Counted from the first letter of the stretch, positions 51,537 to 60,001 are shown. The stretch is 64,000 nt of DNA from Ga0077527 sp964433345 (GCA_964433345.1 CAYSQJ010000004.1:1-64000), one strand, 5' to 3'. Program-made: numbers and translations. Notes: a model not told the origin generated them from the letters alone.

Positions 51537-53093
51537 TCACGCCTTCACCACCCCCGCCCGCCCATCCTCCACCACATACCGCCCGGTCGTGAACGCCGGT
51601 GACTGCGGATCACGCGCATCGGCCAGGCCGCGGAAAGTCGTCTCCCAGCGTTTCGGCGTGACGTTGAACATCGCATAACCGCGGCGCGCGCCATTGGCGA
51701 ATTTCACATGCGGATTTTTCGCGCGCAGCGCATCCATGCGCGCGGCGCTGGGGCCGAAGGAGGAAATCGAGGTGGCGACGAATTCACTGGCGACGGCCGG
51801 CGCGTTTTCGTCGTTGAAATCCGTTTTCAGCTCGCCCGCCATCGCGAAATGCACATCGCCGCCGACCACCACCGGATTGCGGATCTTGCGCGCGGCGATA
51901 AACTTCAGCAGCTTCTCGCGCGCCAGCGGATAACCGTCCCAGCCGTCGGTGTAGACCACCTGCGCATCCTCCGGCCCGCGGTCGGCCTGGGCCATCACCG
52001 TGGTCTGCGCGATCACGTTCCACTGCGCGGGCGAGGCCGCCAGCGCCTGCTCCAGCCAGCGCTCCTGTTCTGCGCCGAGCAGCGAACGGCCCGGTTGCAG
52101 GCGTTCGGGGCAGTCCTTGACGTCGACCTGGTTGCCGCCGCCGCGGTTCGGGCGCGAACAGACGTGGTAGTCGCGGTACTGGCGCATGTCGAGCAGTTGC
52201 AGGTTCAGCAGCCGGCCGAAGCCATGCGTGCCGTAAATCTTCATCGCATGTCCGCCGGCCCAGGTGCCGGGCGGCAGCGGCAGGTGTTCGTAGTAAGCCT
52301 GGTAGGCCGCCGCGCGGCGTTTGAGGAAAGCGTCCGCCGGATCGAGGTCCTGCGAGCGATCATTGGCGTAATCGTTGTCGACCTCGTGGTCGTCCCAGGT
52401 CGCGAGCCAGGGAAAGGCCGCATGCGCCGCCTGCAGCTGCGGATCCATCTTGTACTGTGCATAACGCCGGCGGTAATCGGCCAGCGTGTGGGGCTCGGCC
52501 GTATGGTGCTGGCGCACGACGCGGTCGCGCCGGCCCCAGGAGCCCTCGTAGATGTAGTCTCCGACATGCACCACGAGGTCCAGCTCCTGCGCCGCCATGT
52601 CGCGGTAGGCCGCGTAATGGCCGTGTTCATAGTGCTGGCAGGAAGCCACCGCGAAAGCGAAACGCCCGCCGGCATCGCCTGCTGCCGGCGCAGTGCGCGT
52701 GCGCCCGGTCATGCTCACCGCGTCACCCGCCATGAAGCGGTACCAGTACCAGCGCGACGGCGCGAGCCCCTGCGCGCGGACATGCACCGCATGCGCCAGC
52801 GCCGGCGTCGCCATCACCTCGCCGTGCTTGACGATCTTTCTGAAACCCTCGTCGGCGGCAATTTCCCAGCGCACGGCCACGTCGGCCTGCGGCATGCCGC
52901 CGTCCCCCAGCGGATCGGGCGCGAGCCGCGTCCACAGCACGACCGAGTCCGGCTGCGGATAGCCGGAAGCGACGCCGAGCGTGAACGGGTTGCGCTCGAA
53001 ACGCGGCTGCGCGATCAGGTTGCGGGAGGGCAGGGCCAGTGCACTGGAGAGCGCGGCGCTGCGGAGCAGGAATGTGCGGCGGGTGTTTTGCAT
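51537..53093 (-). CDS. phoD: PhoD-like phosphodiesterase/alkaline phosphatase
   Basis: This 518-residue exported enzyme hydrolyses phosphomono- or diesters. The N-terminus NTRRTFLLRSAALSSALAL is a twin-arginine signal. Metal-ligand regions VASCQHYEHG, HVGDYIYEG, ATWDDHEVDND and VVGGDVHFAMAGEL are present and ordered as in PhoD, which needs Ca and Fe. Transport as a folded metalloprotein fits the Tat signal. The gene is solitary. Its upstream side faces the low-G+C OLD insert and an IHF-like element. Confidence 0.92.
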   Translation of the reverse strand: MQNTRRTFLLRSAALSSALALPSRNLIAQPRFERNPFTLGVASGYPQPDSVVLWTRLAPDPLGDGGMPQADVAVRWEIAADEGFRKIVKHGEVMATPALAHAVHVRAQGLAPSRWYWYRFMAGDAVSMTGRTRTAPAAGDAGGRFAFAVASCQHYEHGHYAAYRDMAAQELDLVVHVGDYIYEGSWGRRDRVVRQHHTAEPHTLADYRRRYAQYKMDPQLQAAHAAFPWLATWDDHEVDNDYANDRSQDLDPADAFLKRRAAAYQAYYEHLPLPPGTWAGGHAMKIYGTHGFGRLLNLQLLDMRQYRDYHVCSRPNRGGGNQVDVKDCPERLQPGRSLLGAEQERWLEQALAASPAQWNVIAQTTVMAQADRGPEDAQVVYTDGWDGYPLAREKLLKFIAARKIRNPVVVGGDVHFAMAGELKTDFNDENAPAVASEFVATSISSFGPSAARMDALRAKNPHVKFANGARRGYAMFNVTPKRWETTFRGLADARDPQSPAFTTGRYVVEDGRAGVVKA

Positions 53094-53184
53094 GGTGATG
53101 CAGAGGGTAACGCGGCGGAGTTACGGAAGGACTACAGCGGGGGTGTTGGATGCGGGTATTACTTTGGGCTGATAGGGGTGAGGA

Positions 53185-53217
53185 ATTTTTAAGTATTTGA
53201 TTATATTTAATATTTTG
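53185..53217 (-). promoter_or_regulatory. IHF-site-like AT-rich element, copy 6
   Basis: The minus strand reads AATCAAATACTTA at 53202-53190, a perfect WATCAANNNNTTR match, with AAAATATTAAA on its 5' side. It lies about 95 bases before the phoD start and at the left edge of the low-G+C insert. The rest of the 275-base gap has no other clear feature. Confidence 0.6.
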
Positions 53218-53368
53218 TGATGGGAAAGCGATTCTGTCTGTGTGGGGAACTTGGTTATGATGCGCACTGAAGAGGTGTGGACTGACAACTAAAAATGGTA
53301 ACTAAGTTTGAAAACTAAAATGTAACAACCGATTGTGGCCAGCTCTATTTTTGATACGCGAGGCACTT

Positions 53369-55051
53369 GTGCAGCTAGTTCAATTTTCCGCGACAAACTA
53401 CCGAAGTATTACTTCAGCTCATCGCATTACGTTCGCGAATGTCACGGTGCTCATTGGGCGAAACAACGAGGGCAAGTCAAATTTATTACGGGCGCTTGAA
53501 GCTGCGATGGCGCTTCTAAAACAACATGCTTTAACACCTTCAAGCCGAAATCGCCGAATGTACATGGGCGATGCGCCCTATCTGTGGCAACGTGATTTTC
53601 CGGTTCAGTTTCAAGATCGTCGAACAGCGACTCAAACGATTCTGAAACTCGAATTTTTACTTGACGAAGATGAATGTCGCCAATTTAAAGAAGAGATTGG
53701 ATCGAGTATCAATGGTTCTCTACCATTAGAAATAAAGATTGGCAAAGACCAAGAGCCACAAATTCGGCTGGTGAAGTCTGGAAAGAACACTACTGCACTT
53801 GCCGCAAAGTCAGCCCAAATTGCGCGGTTCGTAGCTAATCGAATCCATTTCAATTACATCCCGGCCGTAAGAACGGACAACACAACAATCGAGCTTATTA
53901 GTGGCTTACTTTCCCAAGAATTGCGAACGCTAGAAAGTGACGAGCGCTATCTTGAGGCTCTTACGACTATTGCTGACCTTCAGCAGCCAATCCTTGATGA
54001 GCTTGCTATAAGGGTTCACGGCCCTCTTAAAGAGTTTCTTCCAAGCATCAAGTCGGTGAAGCTGGAAATTTCGGAGTCGAGCCGCCGTTATTCACTTCGA
54101 CGTGATGTTAGTGTCATGATTGATGATGGAACGCCGACTCTTCTTGAGTACAAGGGTGATGGGGTGAAGAGTCTTGCTGCGCTTGGGTTGTTAAAGAGTC
54201 AAAGCGCGCCGACTGGTGCATCAATACTTGCCATCGAAGAGCCGGAGTCCCATCTTCATCCAGCGGCGATTCACCAAGTAAACGAGATTATCCAATCTAT
54301 CTCCAAGACGAGTCAGGTGATTGTTACTACGCACAATCCGTTATTCGTTGATCGAGAAAACATTAGGGCTAACGTCATCGTTACGGATGGCGGAGCTACA
54401 CCCGCAAAGAACATCGCGGCTATTCGAGATATCCTGGGCATTAAGGCATCTGACAATCTTACGCATGCAAACTACGCACTAGTGGTGGAAGGGGAGGAGG
54501 ATGCCATTGCGCTACGCGCACTACTGCCGGTTCTCAGTGAAAAAATTGCCAAATCACTACGTAACAACATGTTAATAGTCGAGCCAATTGGTGGGGCAGG
54601 CAATCTTTCATACAAGTTATCTTTGCTTCGAAATTCTCTATGCGCTGTGCACGCGCTTCTTGATGGAGATCAAGCGGGTCGTGATGCTTATCAAAAAGCG
54701 GAGAATGATTCCCTAATTTCCGTTGCCAATTGCACGTTCATAACTTGTAACGGAATGACTGAGGCTGAGTTTGAGGATTGTATCGATCCCAGGGTTTACA
54801 GAGACGCAATTCTTGGCGAGCAGGGGGTGGATCTTTCCTCTGCAAAATTTCGTGGCAATGGCAAATGGTCGCAACGAATACGTACAACCTTTCTGGATCA
54901 AGGGAAGCCATTCACTGACGCATTGCTAATGAGAACCAAGTACATTGTTGCTGCTGCAATTGCAAAGAATCCAAAGGGGGCTCTAAATGAACATAAGCGT
55001 AATTCTGTTGATGCTATGGTGAGCGCTCTGGAACGCATGATAAAAGGCTAA
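53369..55051 (+). CDS. OLD-family ATP-dependent nuclease (ATPase plus TOPRIM)
   Basis: This 560-residue protein fuses an ABC-type ATPase to a TOPRIM nuclease. Walker A IGRNNEGKS lies at residues 29-37, Walker B LAIEEPESHLHP near 288, and TOPRIM motifs LVVEGEEDA near 372 and LLDGDQAGR near 429. GTG 53369 is chosen because GAGG lies five bases upstream; a TTG at 53333 is possible. Codon and base use are clearly AT-richer than all neighbours, which points to transfer. No UvrD-like GajB partner or reverse transcriptase is adjacent, so it fits a solitary class 1 OLD nuclease, probably in phage defence. Confidence 0.88.
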   Translation: MQLVQFSATNYRSITSAHRITFANVTVLIGRNNEGKSNLLRALEAAMALLKQHALTPSSRNRRMYMGDAPYLWQRDFPVQFQDRRTATQTILKLEFLLDEDECRQFKEEIGSSINGSLPLEIKIGKDQEPQIRLVKSGKNTTALAAKSAQIARFVANRIHFNYIPAVRTDNTTIELISGLLSQELRTLESDERYLEALTTIADLQQPILDELAIRVHGPLKEFLPSIKSVKLEISESSRRYSLRRDVSVMIDDGTPTLLEYKGDGVKSLAALGLLKSQSAPTGASILAIEEPESHLHPAAIHQVNEIIQSISKTSQVIVTTHNPLFVDRENIRANVIVTDGGATPAKNIAAIRDILGIKASDNLTHANYALVVEGEEDAIALRALLPVLSEKIAKSLRNNMLIVEPIGGAGNLSYKLSLLRNSLCAVHALLDGDQAGRDAYQKAENDSLISVANCTFITCNGMTEAEFEDCIDPRVYRDAILGEQGVDLSSAKFRGNGKWSQRIRTTFLDQGKPFTDALLMRTKYIVAAAIAKNPKGALNEHKRNSVDAMVSALERMIKG

Positions 55052-55195
55052 CCCATCATTTCGCCGGGCGTGTGCAAGGATGTCGTGCATTTCGACATCT
55101 CGGTTCCCGGCAAGGGTGACGCCGGTTATCCGCTTGTCAGCACGCACGTGCTAAATCGACGTTTAGGACGGAGGAAGACATGGGCATCTCTATGA
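55052..55195 (+). other. Possible remnant of an interrupted gene
   Basis: Directly after the OLD stop the base composition returns to high G+C, and one frame stays open for 47 codons without a start, reading SPGVCKDVVHFDISVPGKGD and GYPLVSTHV. It may be the 3' end of a gene cut by the insert. This is weak, since the stretch is short and the family is not recognised. Confidence 0.2.
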
Positions 55196-55410
55196 AAACC
55201 TTTGGCATCGACAGTCTCAGTGTCGATGAGCGGCTGACACTGGTTGAAGAGATCTGGGCGACGATCTGCGCGGACGCCAAGGCCTTTCCCCTGACCGACG
55301 AGCAGTGGGCTGAGCTGAATCGTCGGGTTGCGGACGACGATTCCTTTCCAGAAGAAGTGGTGCCTTGGGGTGAAGTCAAGAAGTCGGTTCGGATGCGTCT
55401 GGACCGATGA
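55180..55410 (+). CDS. Addiction-module component (antitoxin) without visible toxin
   Basis: This 76-residue acidic protein matches the 'putative addiction module component' family (SVDERLTLVEEIWATI and EVVPWGEVKK), usually followed by a RelE/ParE-type toxin gene. GGAGG precedes the ATG at 55180; ATG 55192 is an alternative. The downstream 63 bases contain no toxin and the next gene encodes a membrane protein, so it is an orphan. A small imperfect inverted repeat (CTAAA at 55151, TTTAG at 55162) just upstream may be its operator. Confidence 0.8.
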   Translation: MGISMKTFGIDSLSVDERLTLVEEIWATICADAKAFPLTDEQWAELNRRVADDDSFPEEVVPWGEVKKSVRMRLDR

Positions 55411-55473
55411 CTCCGTGTTCTTCTTCACATGTTGCGGAATGATTCGAGAGCCTGGGAATAAGAAATTTCCCTG

Positions 55474-55884
55474 ATGATCATCGACTGGCGCAAACACTGG
55501 TGGAAACCCGGCTTCACGCTGGCCTTCTTCACGGTCGGGGTGCCGTTCTGGATGATTCCCTACATCAAGGCCAATCTGCCTGACGGCTTGTACGGGCCGG
55601 GGCTGGTCGTGGTGCTGGCGGCGGCGGTGGTGGCCAGGGCCTACTCGGGCAAATCGTTCATGCGTTCGGTGCTGGTGATGGGTTCGGCGGTGCCGGCGGC
55701 GGTGATGGTGCGGGTGGTCGTGGAGGTGCTGCAGCGGCCGACTTCGCATAATCTGTGGCCGTTTGAATTCGTGATTGCGGCGCTGGTGGGCGGGGCGGCT
55801 GCGGTGGTGGGGGCGTTGTTGGGGAGTTTGTTGCTTTGGGGGAAACGAAGGAGTGGGGAGCGTGAGCTTGGAAATCGGGAGTAA
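55474..55884 (+). CDS. Hypothetical membrane protein
   Basis: This 136-residue protein has four hydrophobic segments (about residues 13-33, 41-53, 65-85 and 98-122) and a charged end GKRRSGERELGNRE. I do not recognise the family. The next gene appears to start at GTG 55862, inside its last codons, so the two are coupled. An inner-membrane location is expected. Confidence 0.7.
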   Translation: MIIDWRKHWWKPGFTLAFFTVGVPFWMIPYIKANLPDGLYGPGLVVVLAAAVVARAYSGKSFMRSVLVMGSAVPAAVMVRVVVEVLQRPTSHNLWPFEFVIAALVGGAAAVVGALLGSLLLWGKRRSGERELGNRE

Positions 55885-56506
55885 TTCGACGGTTTTTGGT
55901 GGCCCCTCACCCCAACCCTCCCCCCGCAGGCGGGGGGAGGGAGTTGTTCATTGGTGTGTCGGGAAAATTTTTCTGACGGCACTTTTGCTGTTGCCGGTTG
56001 GTGGCATGGCGGCGGAAGGCAGCGCTGAAACAAAGCCTGCAGCCAAACCCGCCTCGCAGCCCTCCGCCGCCAACCGCATCGAACACGAATCCTTCGTCTA
56101 CGAAGCGCCGGCCGGCTGGTCGGTGTTCAACAACGAGTTGCGCAGTTCTTTCGCGATGGCGAGCTTTTTCAACGCCGGCAACGAGATGATCCAGCTGAGC
56201 GTGTCCGGGAAACTCGACCCCGAGCAGTATGCGGGTGCCCGCGAGCGGCTGCGCAAGGCGGAGCAGGGAGGGGCGCGCGGGGGCTGGCTGATGGCGCGTG
56301 CGGGCGATGCCGAACTGCCGCAGCATGGCACGGTGTACGAGGCGGTGTATTACGACAACGCCAACCTGCTGACGTCCTTCACCTACAACGTGTTCGGGCC
56401 GGAGCGCATCGCCCTGTTCACGATCACTTTCCGGGGCATACGGACCGATCTCGACGAGGCGGTGCGTTCGGCGCGGCTGATGGTCGGGGGGCTGCGCTGG
56501 AAATGA
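55862..56506 (+). CDS. Exported hypothetical protein with repeat-derived N-terminus
   Basis: This 214-residue protein has a hydrophobic export-like segment (KIFLTALLLLPVGGMAA near residue 40) and a mature part rich in aromatic beta strands (FVYEAPAGWSVFNNELRSS, FTYNVFGPERIALFTITF). No start is close to the signal. GTG 55862, with AGGAG eight bases upstream, is the best choice and places a palindromic repeat in frame, encoding PSPQPSPRRRGEG before the signal. I do not recognise the mature domain. The gene overlaps the upstream stop and the downstream start. Confidence 0.6.
   Translation: MSLEIGSNSTVFGGPSPQPSPRRRGEGVVHWCVGKIFLTALLLLPVGGMAAEGSAETKPAAKPASQPSAANRIEHESFVYEAPAGWSVFNNELRSSFAMASFFNAGNEMIQLSVSGKLDPEQYAGARERLRKAEQGGARGGWLMARAGDAELPQHGTVYEAVYYDNANLLTSFTYNVFGPERIALFTITFRGIRTDLDEAVRSARLMVGGLRWK
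55916..55941. repeat. Palindromic repeat inside a coding region
   Basis: The 12-base arm CCCTCCCCCCGC (55916-55927) pairs perfectly with GCGGGGGGAGGG (55930-55941) around a two-base loop. The sequence is of the widespread 'CCCTCACCCCAACCCTC...' kind of intergenic repeat and lies in the 5' part of the 55862 gene. Confidence 0.75.
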
Positions 56507-56880
56507 GCGGGCCGCGCGCCGGGGGCTGGTTGCCTTATGCGCTGGCCGCGGGCGGCGGTTTCGCGGTGTGCCTGGCGATCGCGCAGGCGACCGGGCGCCG
56601 CGAGGCCTGGGATGCCGGTGAGTATTTCAGCATCGGCATTCCGCTGATGTGCGTGATCGTGTTCGCGCTGGCCTGGCATTGGCCGCGGTGGCCCTGGCGC
56701 TGGACGCTGGCGATGGCGGCGGGACAAGCCACGGCGCTTGCGCTGGGCGGCAATTCGCTGTCGCTGTGGCCGCTGGCGATCATCGCGATGACCGTGGTGT
56801 CGGTGCCTCAGTTCGTCGCCGGGCAGATCGCCGCACGGCTGTCGCCGCGGCGGGCGCAGGCGGCTGATGACGGTCACTGA
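56503..56880 (+). CDS. Hypothetical membrane protein
   Basis: This 125-residue protein has four hydrophobic segments and a Trp-rich loop (AWHWPRWPWRWT). The ATG overlaps the previous stop by four bases (ATGA), so coupling is likely. I do not recognise the family. It precedes the Rossmann-type gene by 38 bases. Confidence 0.68.
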   Translation: MSGPRAGGWLPYALAAGGGFAVCLAIAQATGRREAWDAGEYFSIGIPLMCVIVFALAWHWPRWPWRWTLAMAAGQATALALGGNSLSLWPLAIIAMTVVSVPQFVAGQIAARLSPRRAQAADDGH

Positions 56881-56918
56881 GTGCAGGCCGCCCGCTGCGG
56901 CTGCGCTACCATGCCGCC

Positions 56919-57803
56919 ATGACTGCAACGCCACAAACACTCAACCTGATCGGGCCCGGACGCGCCGGCCGCACGCTGGCGGCGTTGCTCGCGCGTGGTG
57001 GTGCCTGCGTATTGCAGGACGTGCTGAGCGCGGAATACGCGACGGCGCAGTCGGCGGTGGATTTCATCGGCAGCGGCCGCGCGGTGCGGCGGTTGCCGGA
57101 GATGCGGCCTGCCGCCTTGTGGCTGCTGACCCCGCCGGATGCGGCAATCGCGCCGGTGGCGGCAGCGCTGGCCGCTAGCGGCAGGGTCCGTGCCAGCGAC
57201 ATCGTGTTTCATTGCAGCGGATCACAGCCTTCGTCGCTGCTGGCACCGCTGGCGGCCGCGGGCGCGCACGTCGCCAGCCTGCATCCGCTGAAAAGTTTTG
57301 CCGATCCGGCTGCTGCCGTGAAGTCCTTCGCCGGTACCTGGTGCACGGCCGAAGGCGATGCCGCGGCCATCGCGGTATTGAAACCGCTTTTCGAGAGTCT
57401 GGGCGCGCAGATCGCGACCATCGATGCATCGGGCAAGACGCTGTACCACGCGGCGAGCGTGCTGGTCTGCAACGACCTCACCGCATTGATGGAGGCGGGA
57501 TTGCGGCTGTACGAAAAGGCCGGACTCGATCGCGCAACCGCGCAGCGCATGATGGAACCGCTGGCGCGCGAAACGCTGGACAACGTGTTTGCGCTGGGCA
57601 CCACGCGTGCGCTGACCGGTCCGGTGGCGCGCGGTGATGCGGAGGTGGTGAAACGGCAGCTGGCCGCGCTGGAGAATGCCGATCCGCGGATCGCCGCAGC
57701 CTATCGCGCACTGAACACGATTGCGCTGGAGCTGGCGCGGGTGCAGGGCGGGGCGCCGCAGGCGGCGCTCGATGCCATCGCCAGGGAATTAAAAAAATAT
57801 TAA
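56919..57803 (+). CDS. Rossmann-like and DUF2520 domain protein
   Basis: This 294-residue protein has an N-terminal Rossmann domain (NLIGPGRAGRTLAALL, GxGxxG-like) and a C-terminal helical DUF2520 domain with LHPLKSF and YHAASVLVCNDLTAL. It resembles the pyrroline-carboxylate-reductase/6-phosphogluconate-dehydrogenase superfamily, but its reaction is unknown. The TAA stop lies inside IHF-like element 7. No signal peptide is seen. Confidence 0.85.
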   Translation: MTATPQTLNLIGPGRAGRTLAALLARGGACVLQDVLSAEYATAQSAVDFIGSGRAVRRLPEMRPAALWLLTPPDAAIAPVAAALAASGRVRASDIVFHCSGSQPSSLLAPLAAAGAHVASLHPLKSFADPAAAVKSFAGTWCTAEGDAAAIAVLKPLFESLGAQIATIDASGKTLYHAASVLVCNDLTALMEAGLRLYEKAGLDRATAQRMMEPLARETLDNVFALGTTRALTGPVARGDAEVVKRQLAALENADPRIAAAYRALNTIALELARVQGGAPQAALDAIARELKKY

Positions 57804-57826
57804 TAAAATCAAATACTTATAATAAT
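57790..57826 (+). promoter_or_regulatory. IHF-site-like AT-rich element, copy 7
   Basis: The plus strand reads AATCAAATACTTA at 57807-57819, a perfect WATCAANNNNTTR match. The 5' AT tract contains the preceding stop codon, and TATAATAA directly follows the core and could act as a -10 box for the downstream thioesterase gene. Confidence 0.6.
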
Positions 57827-57924
57827 ACACGGTGCGGACTTACGATCAGTGCGCTTGTTACAATCGGCCGCTGACGGCCTTCGATCACGCAGCATTCTCT
57901 ACAGACGTTTCCCCACACTCCGCA

Positions 57925-58878
57925 ATGTCCGATTCAATCCAGGATTTCATCCGCGCGCAGGTCATGCGCGGCATCGCGCTCAACCGCGAACCCGGTTACC
58001 ACTTCGCCGGCAATTTTCTTGATCTGTCCTATGACCATGTCGGCACTGATTACACCGCGCTGTCGGTGGATGTCGCGCCGCATTGCGCGCAGGCCGACGG
58101 CCAGCTGGGCATGGCGGGTTTCGCGATCCTCGCTGATCTGGTGATGGCGGCGGCGGTGCGCGCGGGCCTGCCTTCGCATACGCGGCTGGCAACGGTGACC
58201 ATGAATCTGCAGTTCACCGGCGCGCAGCGCACCGGAAGGCTCGACGGCCGCGGCGCGATGCTCGGCTTCGTCGAGGGCGCGGCGGGACGGCAAGGCGTCA
58301 GCACGGTGCAGATCGGCAATGCCGCGGGGCCGGTATGCACGGGCACCGGCACCTTCATGATCCTCAAGCCGCCGAAAGGCGTCGAGCTGCATCCGGTGCC
58401 GCACCGCCGCCGCGGAGAGAATCCGACACCGGAGATTCCCGGCGGCAAGCTGCGGCCTGACGAGAAAAAGGTCATCGCCATCGCCGAAGAAGCGCTGGCG
58501 CAGACCCAGGCGCATGGCGGCGCCTTCATCGACCGCTTCTGGAGCGTCGATGCGAAACACAGCCCCGGCAGCGCGCAGTCGGTGGTGAGGAACGGGCCGC
58601 ATATCGGCAACCGCGTCGGCCATGTGCAGGGCGGCATCCTGCTCGGACTCGCTGCCGACAATGCGGTGGCCGCGCTGACGCCGCACTGGCAGCTGACCGC
58701 GCTGTCGGCCTGGTACATCAGTCCCGGCGAGGGCCGTTCGCTGCGCGTCCGCTCGAAGGTCGTGCATCACGGCCGGCTGGTCGCGGTGGTGCGCACCGAA
58801 GTCACCGGCAAGGGCCGCGATGGCGGCCGGCGCAAGGTTTTCGAGTTGATGACGACTCACGCCTATCGCGCGGAGTAG
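57925..58878 (+). CDS. Double-hotdog thioesterase-family protein
   Basis: This 317-residue protein has two hotdog domains, as in tandem acyl-CoA thioesterases. HVGTDYTALSVDV and GMAGFAILADLVMAAAVRAG lie in the first, and HVQGGILLGLAADNAVAAL in the second. ATG 57925 (MSDSIQDFIRAQ) is chosen over GTG 57832 because the extra N-terminus looks non-coding; neither has a good ribosome site. It ends three bases before the radical SAM gene, suggesting a shared transcript. Confidence 0.82.
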   Translation: MSDSIQDFIRAQVMRGIALNREPGYHFAGNFLDLSYDHVGTDYTALSVDVAPHCAQADGQLGMAGFAILADLVMAAAVRAGLPSHTRLATVTMNLQFTGAQRTGRLDGRGAMLGFVEGAAGRQGVSTVQIGNAAGPVCTGTGTFMILKPPKGVELHPVPHRRRGENPTPEIPGGKLRPDEKKVIAIAEEALAQTQAHGGAFIDRFWSVDAKHSPGSAQSVVRNGPHIGNRVGHVQGGILLGLAADNAVAALTPHWQLTALSAWYISPGEGRSLRVRSKVVHHGRLVAVVRTEVTGKGRDGGRRKVFELMTTHAYRAE

Positions 58879-58881
58879 CGG

Positions 58882-59985
58882 GTGGCCCTGCGCACGCTGT
58901 CGGGCAAGCACAGAGATCCGCGCAAGGGCCGCGGGTCGGGTGTCAATCCGGAAGGGCGTTTCGAGAACGTCGAACGCGAAGCCTTCGACGACGGCTGGGA
59001 GTCTGCCGCCCGGGAGGAAGAACGTGCGCTGAAGACGGTGGTCACCGATGAGCGCGCGAAATCGATCATTGCGCGCAACGATTCTCCGGACATTCCCTTC
59101 ACCCAGTCGATCAATCCCTACCAGGGCTGCGAGCACGGCTGCATCTACTGTTATGCGCGGCCCAGCCATGCCTACCGCAACCTGTCGCCGGGCATCGATT
59201 TCGAGACGCGGATATTCGCCAAGGTCAATGCGCCGGAGCTGCTGCGCAAGGAACTGTCCAAACCCGGCTACCGCTGCGAGCTGATCGCGCTGGGCGCCAA
59301 TACCGATCCCTACCAGCCGGCGGAACGCGAGAAGCGCATCACCCGGGGCATCCTCGAGGTCTGCGCCGAATTCAAGCAGCCGGTGGGCATCGTCACCAAG
59401 AATGCGCTTGTCGAGCGCGACATCGACATCCTCGCGCCGATGGCGAAAAAAGGTCTGGCGGAGGTATTCGTGTCAGTGACCACGCTGGACCATGAGCTGG
59501 CGCGGCGCATGGAGCCCCGCTGCACCGCGCCGGCAAGGCGGCTGCAGGCGGTGCGCGCGCTGGCGGATGCCGGGATTCCGGCTGGCGTGATGGTGGCGCC
59601 GGTGGTGCCCTTCCTCAACGACCACGAGATCGAGGCCCTGGTCGCCGCGGCGGCGGAGTGCGGCGCGCAGCGCTGCGCGTACATCCTGATGCGCCTGCCC
59701 TACGAGGTGAAGACGCTGTTCCGCGAGTGGCTGGAACGGCACTACCCGCTGAAGGCGGCGCATGTGATGAGCCGCGTGCAGGCCCTGCGCGGGGGCAAGG
59801 ACAACGATCCCGAGTTCGGCAGCCGCATGCGCGGCAGCGGTGAATTTGCAAAACTGCTGGCGCAGCGTTTCGACGTCGCCTGCAAAAAGGCCGGCCTCAA
59901 CCAGGCGCGGCGCGGTGAAGGCATGCAGCGCGATACCAGCCAGTTCCGGGTGCCGGGGGTTATGAAGCAGGGGGATTTGTTTTAA
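58882..59985 (+). CDS. PA0069-family radical SAM protein
   Basis: This 367-residue radical SAM protein carries cluster cysteines C83, C87 and C90 in GCEHGCIYC and matches the PA0069/SplB-like group, with NPYQGCEHGC and ALGANTDPYQPAE as strong signatures. The role of this group is unknown; related SplB repairs spore DNA lesions. It starts at GTG 58882, three bases after the thioesterase stop. Its C-terminus, QFRVPGVMKQGDLF, is typical. Confidence 0.9.
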   Translation: MALRTLSGKHRDPRKGRGSGVNPEGRFENVEREAFDDGWESAAREEERALKTVVTDERAKSIIARNDSPDIPFTQSINPYQGCEHGCIYCYARPSHAYRNLSPGIDFETRIFAKVNAPELLRKELSKPGYRCELIALGANTDPYQPAEREKRITRGILEVCAEFKQPVGIVTKNALVERDIDILAPMAKKGLAEVFVSVTTLDHELARRMEPRCTAPARRLQAVRALADAGIPAGVMVAPVVPFLNDHEIEALVAAAAECGAQRCAYILMRLPYEVKTLFREWLERHYPLKAAHVMSRVQALRGGKDNDPEFGSRMRGSGEFAKLLAQRFDVACKKAGLNQARRGEGMQRDTSQFRVPGVMKQGDLF

Positions 59986-60001
59986 AGTCAAAGTCAAAAG
60001 C

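Noticed and set aside
53333..53368. TTG start at 53333 for the OLD nuclease
   Set aside because: It has no ribosome site, while GTG 53369 has GAGG at a good distance and gives the usual family N-terminus.
55411..55473. Possible RelE/ParE toxin after the antitoxin
   Set aside because: Only 63 bases lie before the next gene and no toxin-like frame is present there.
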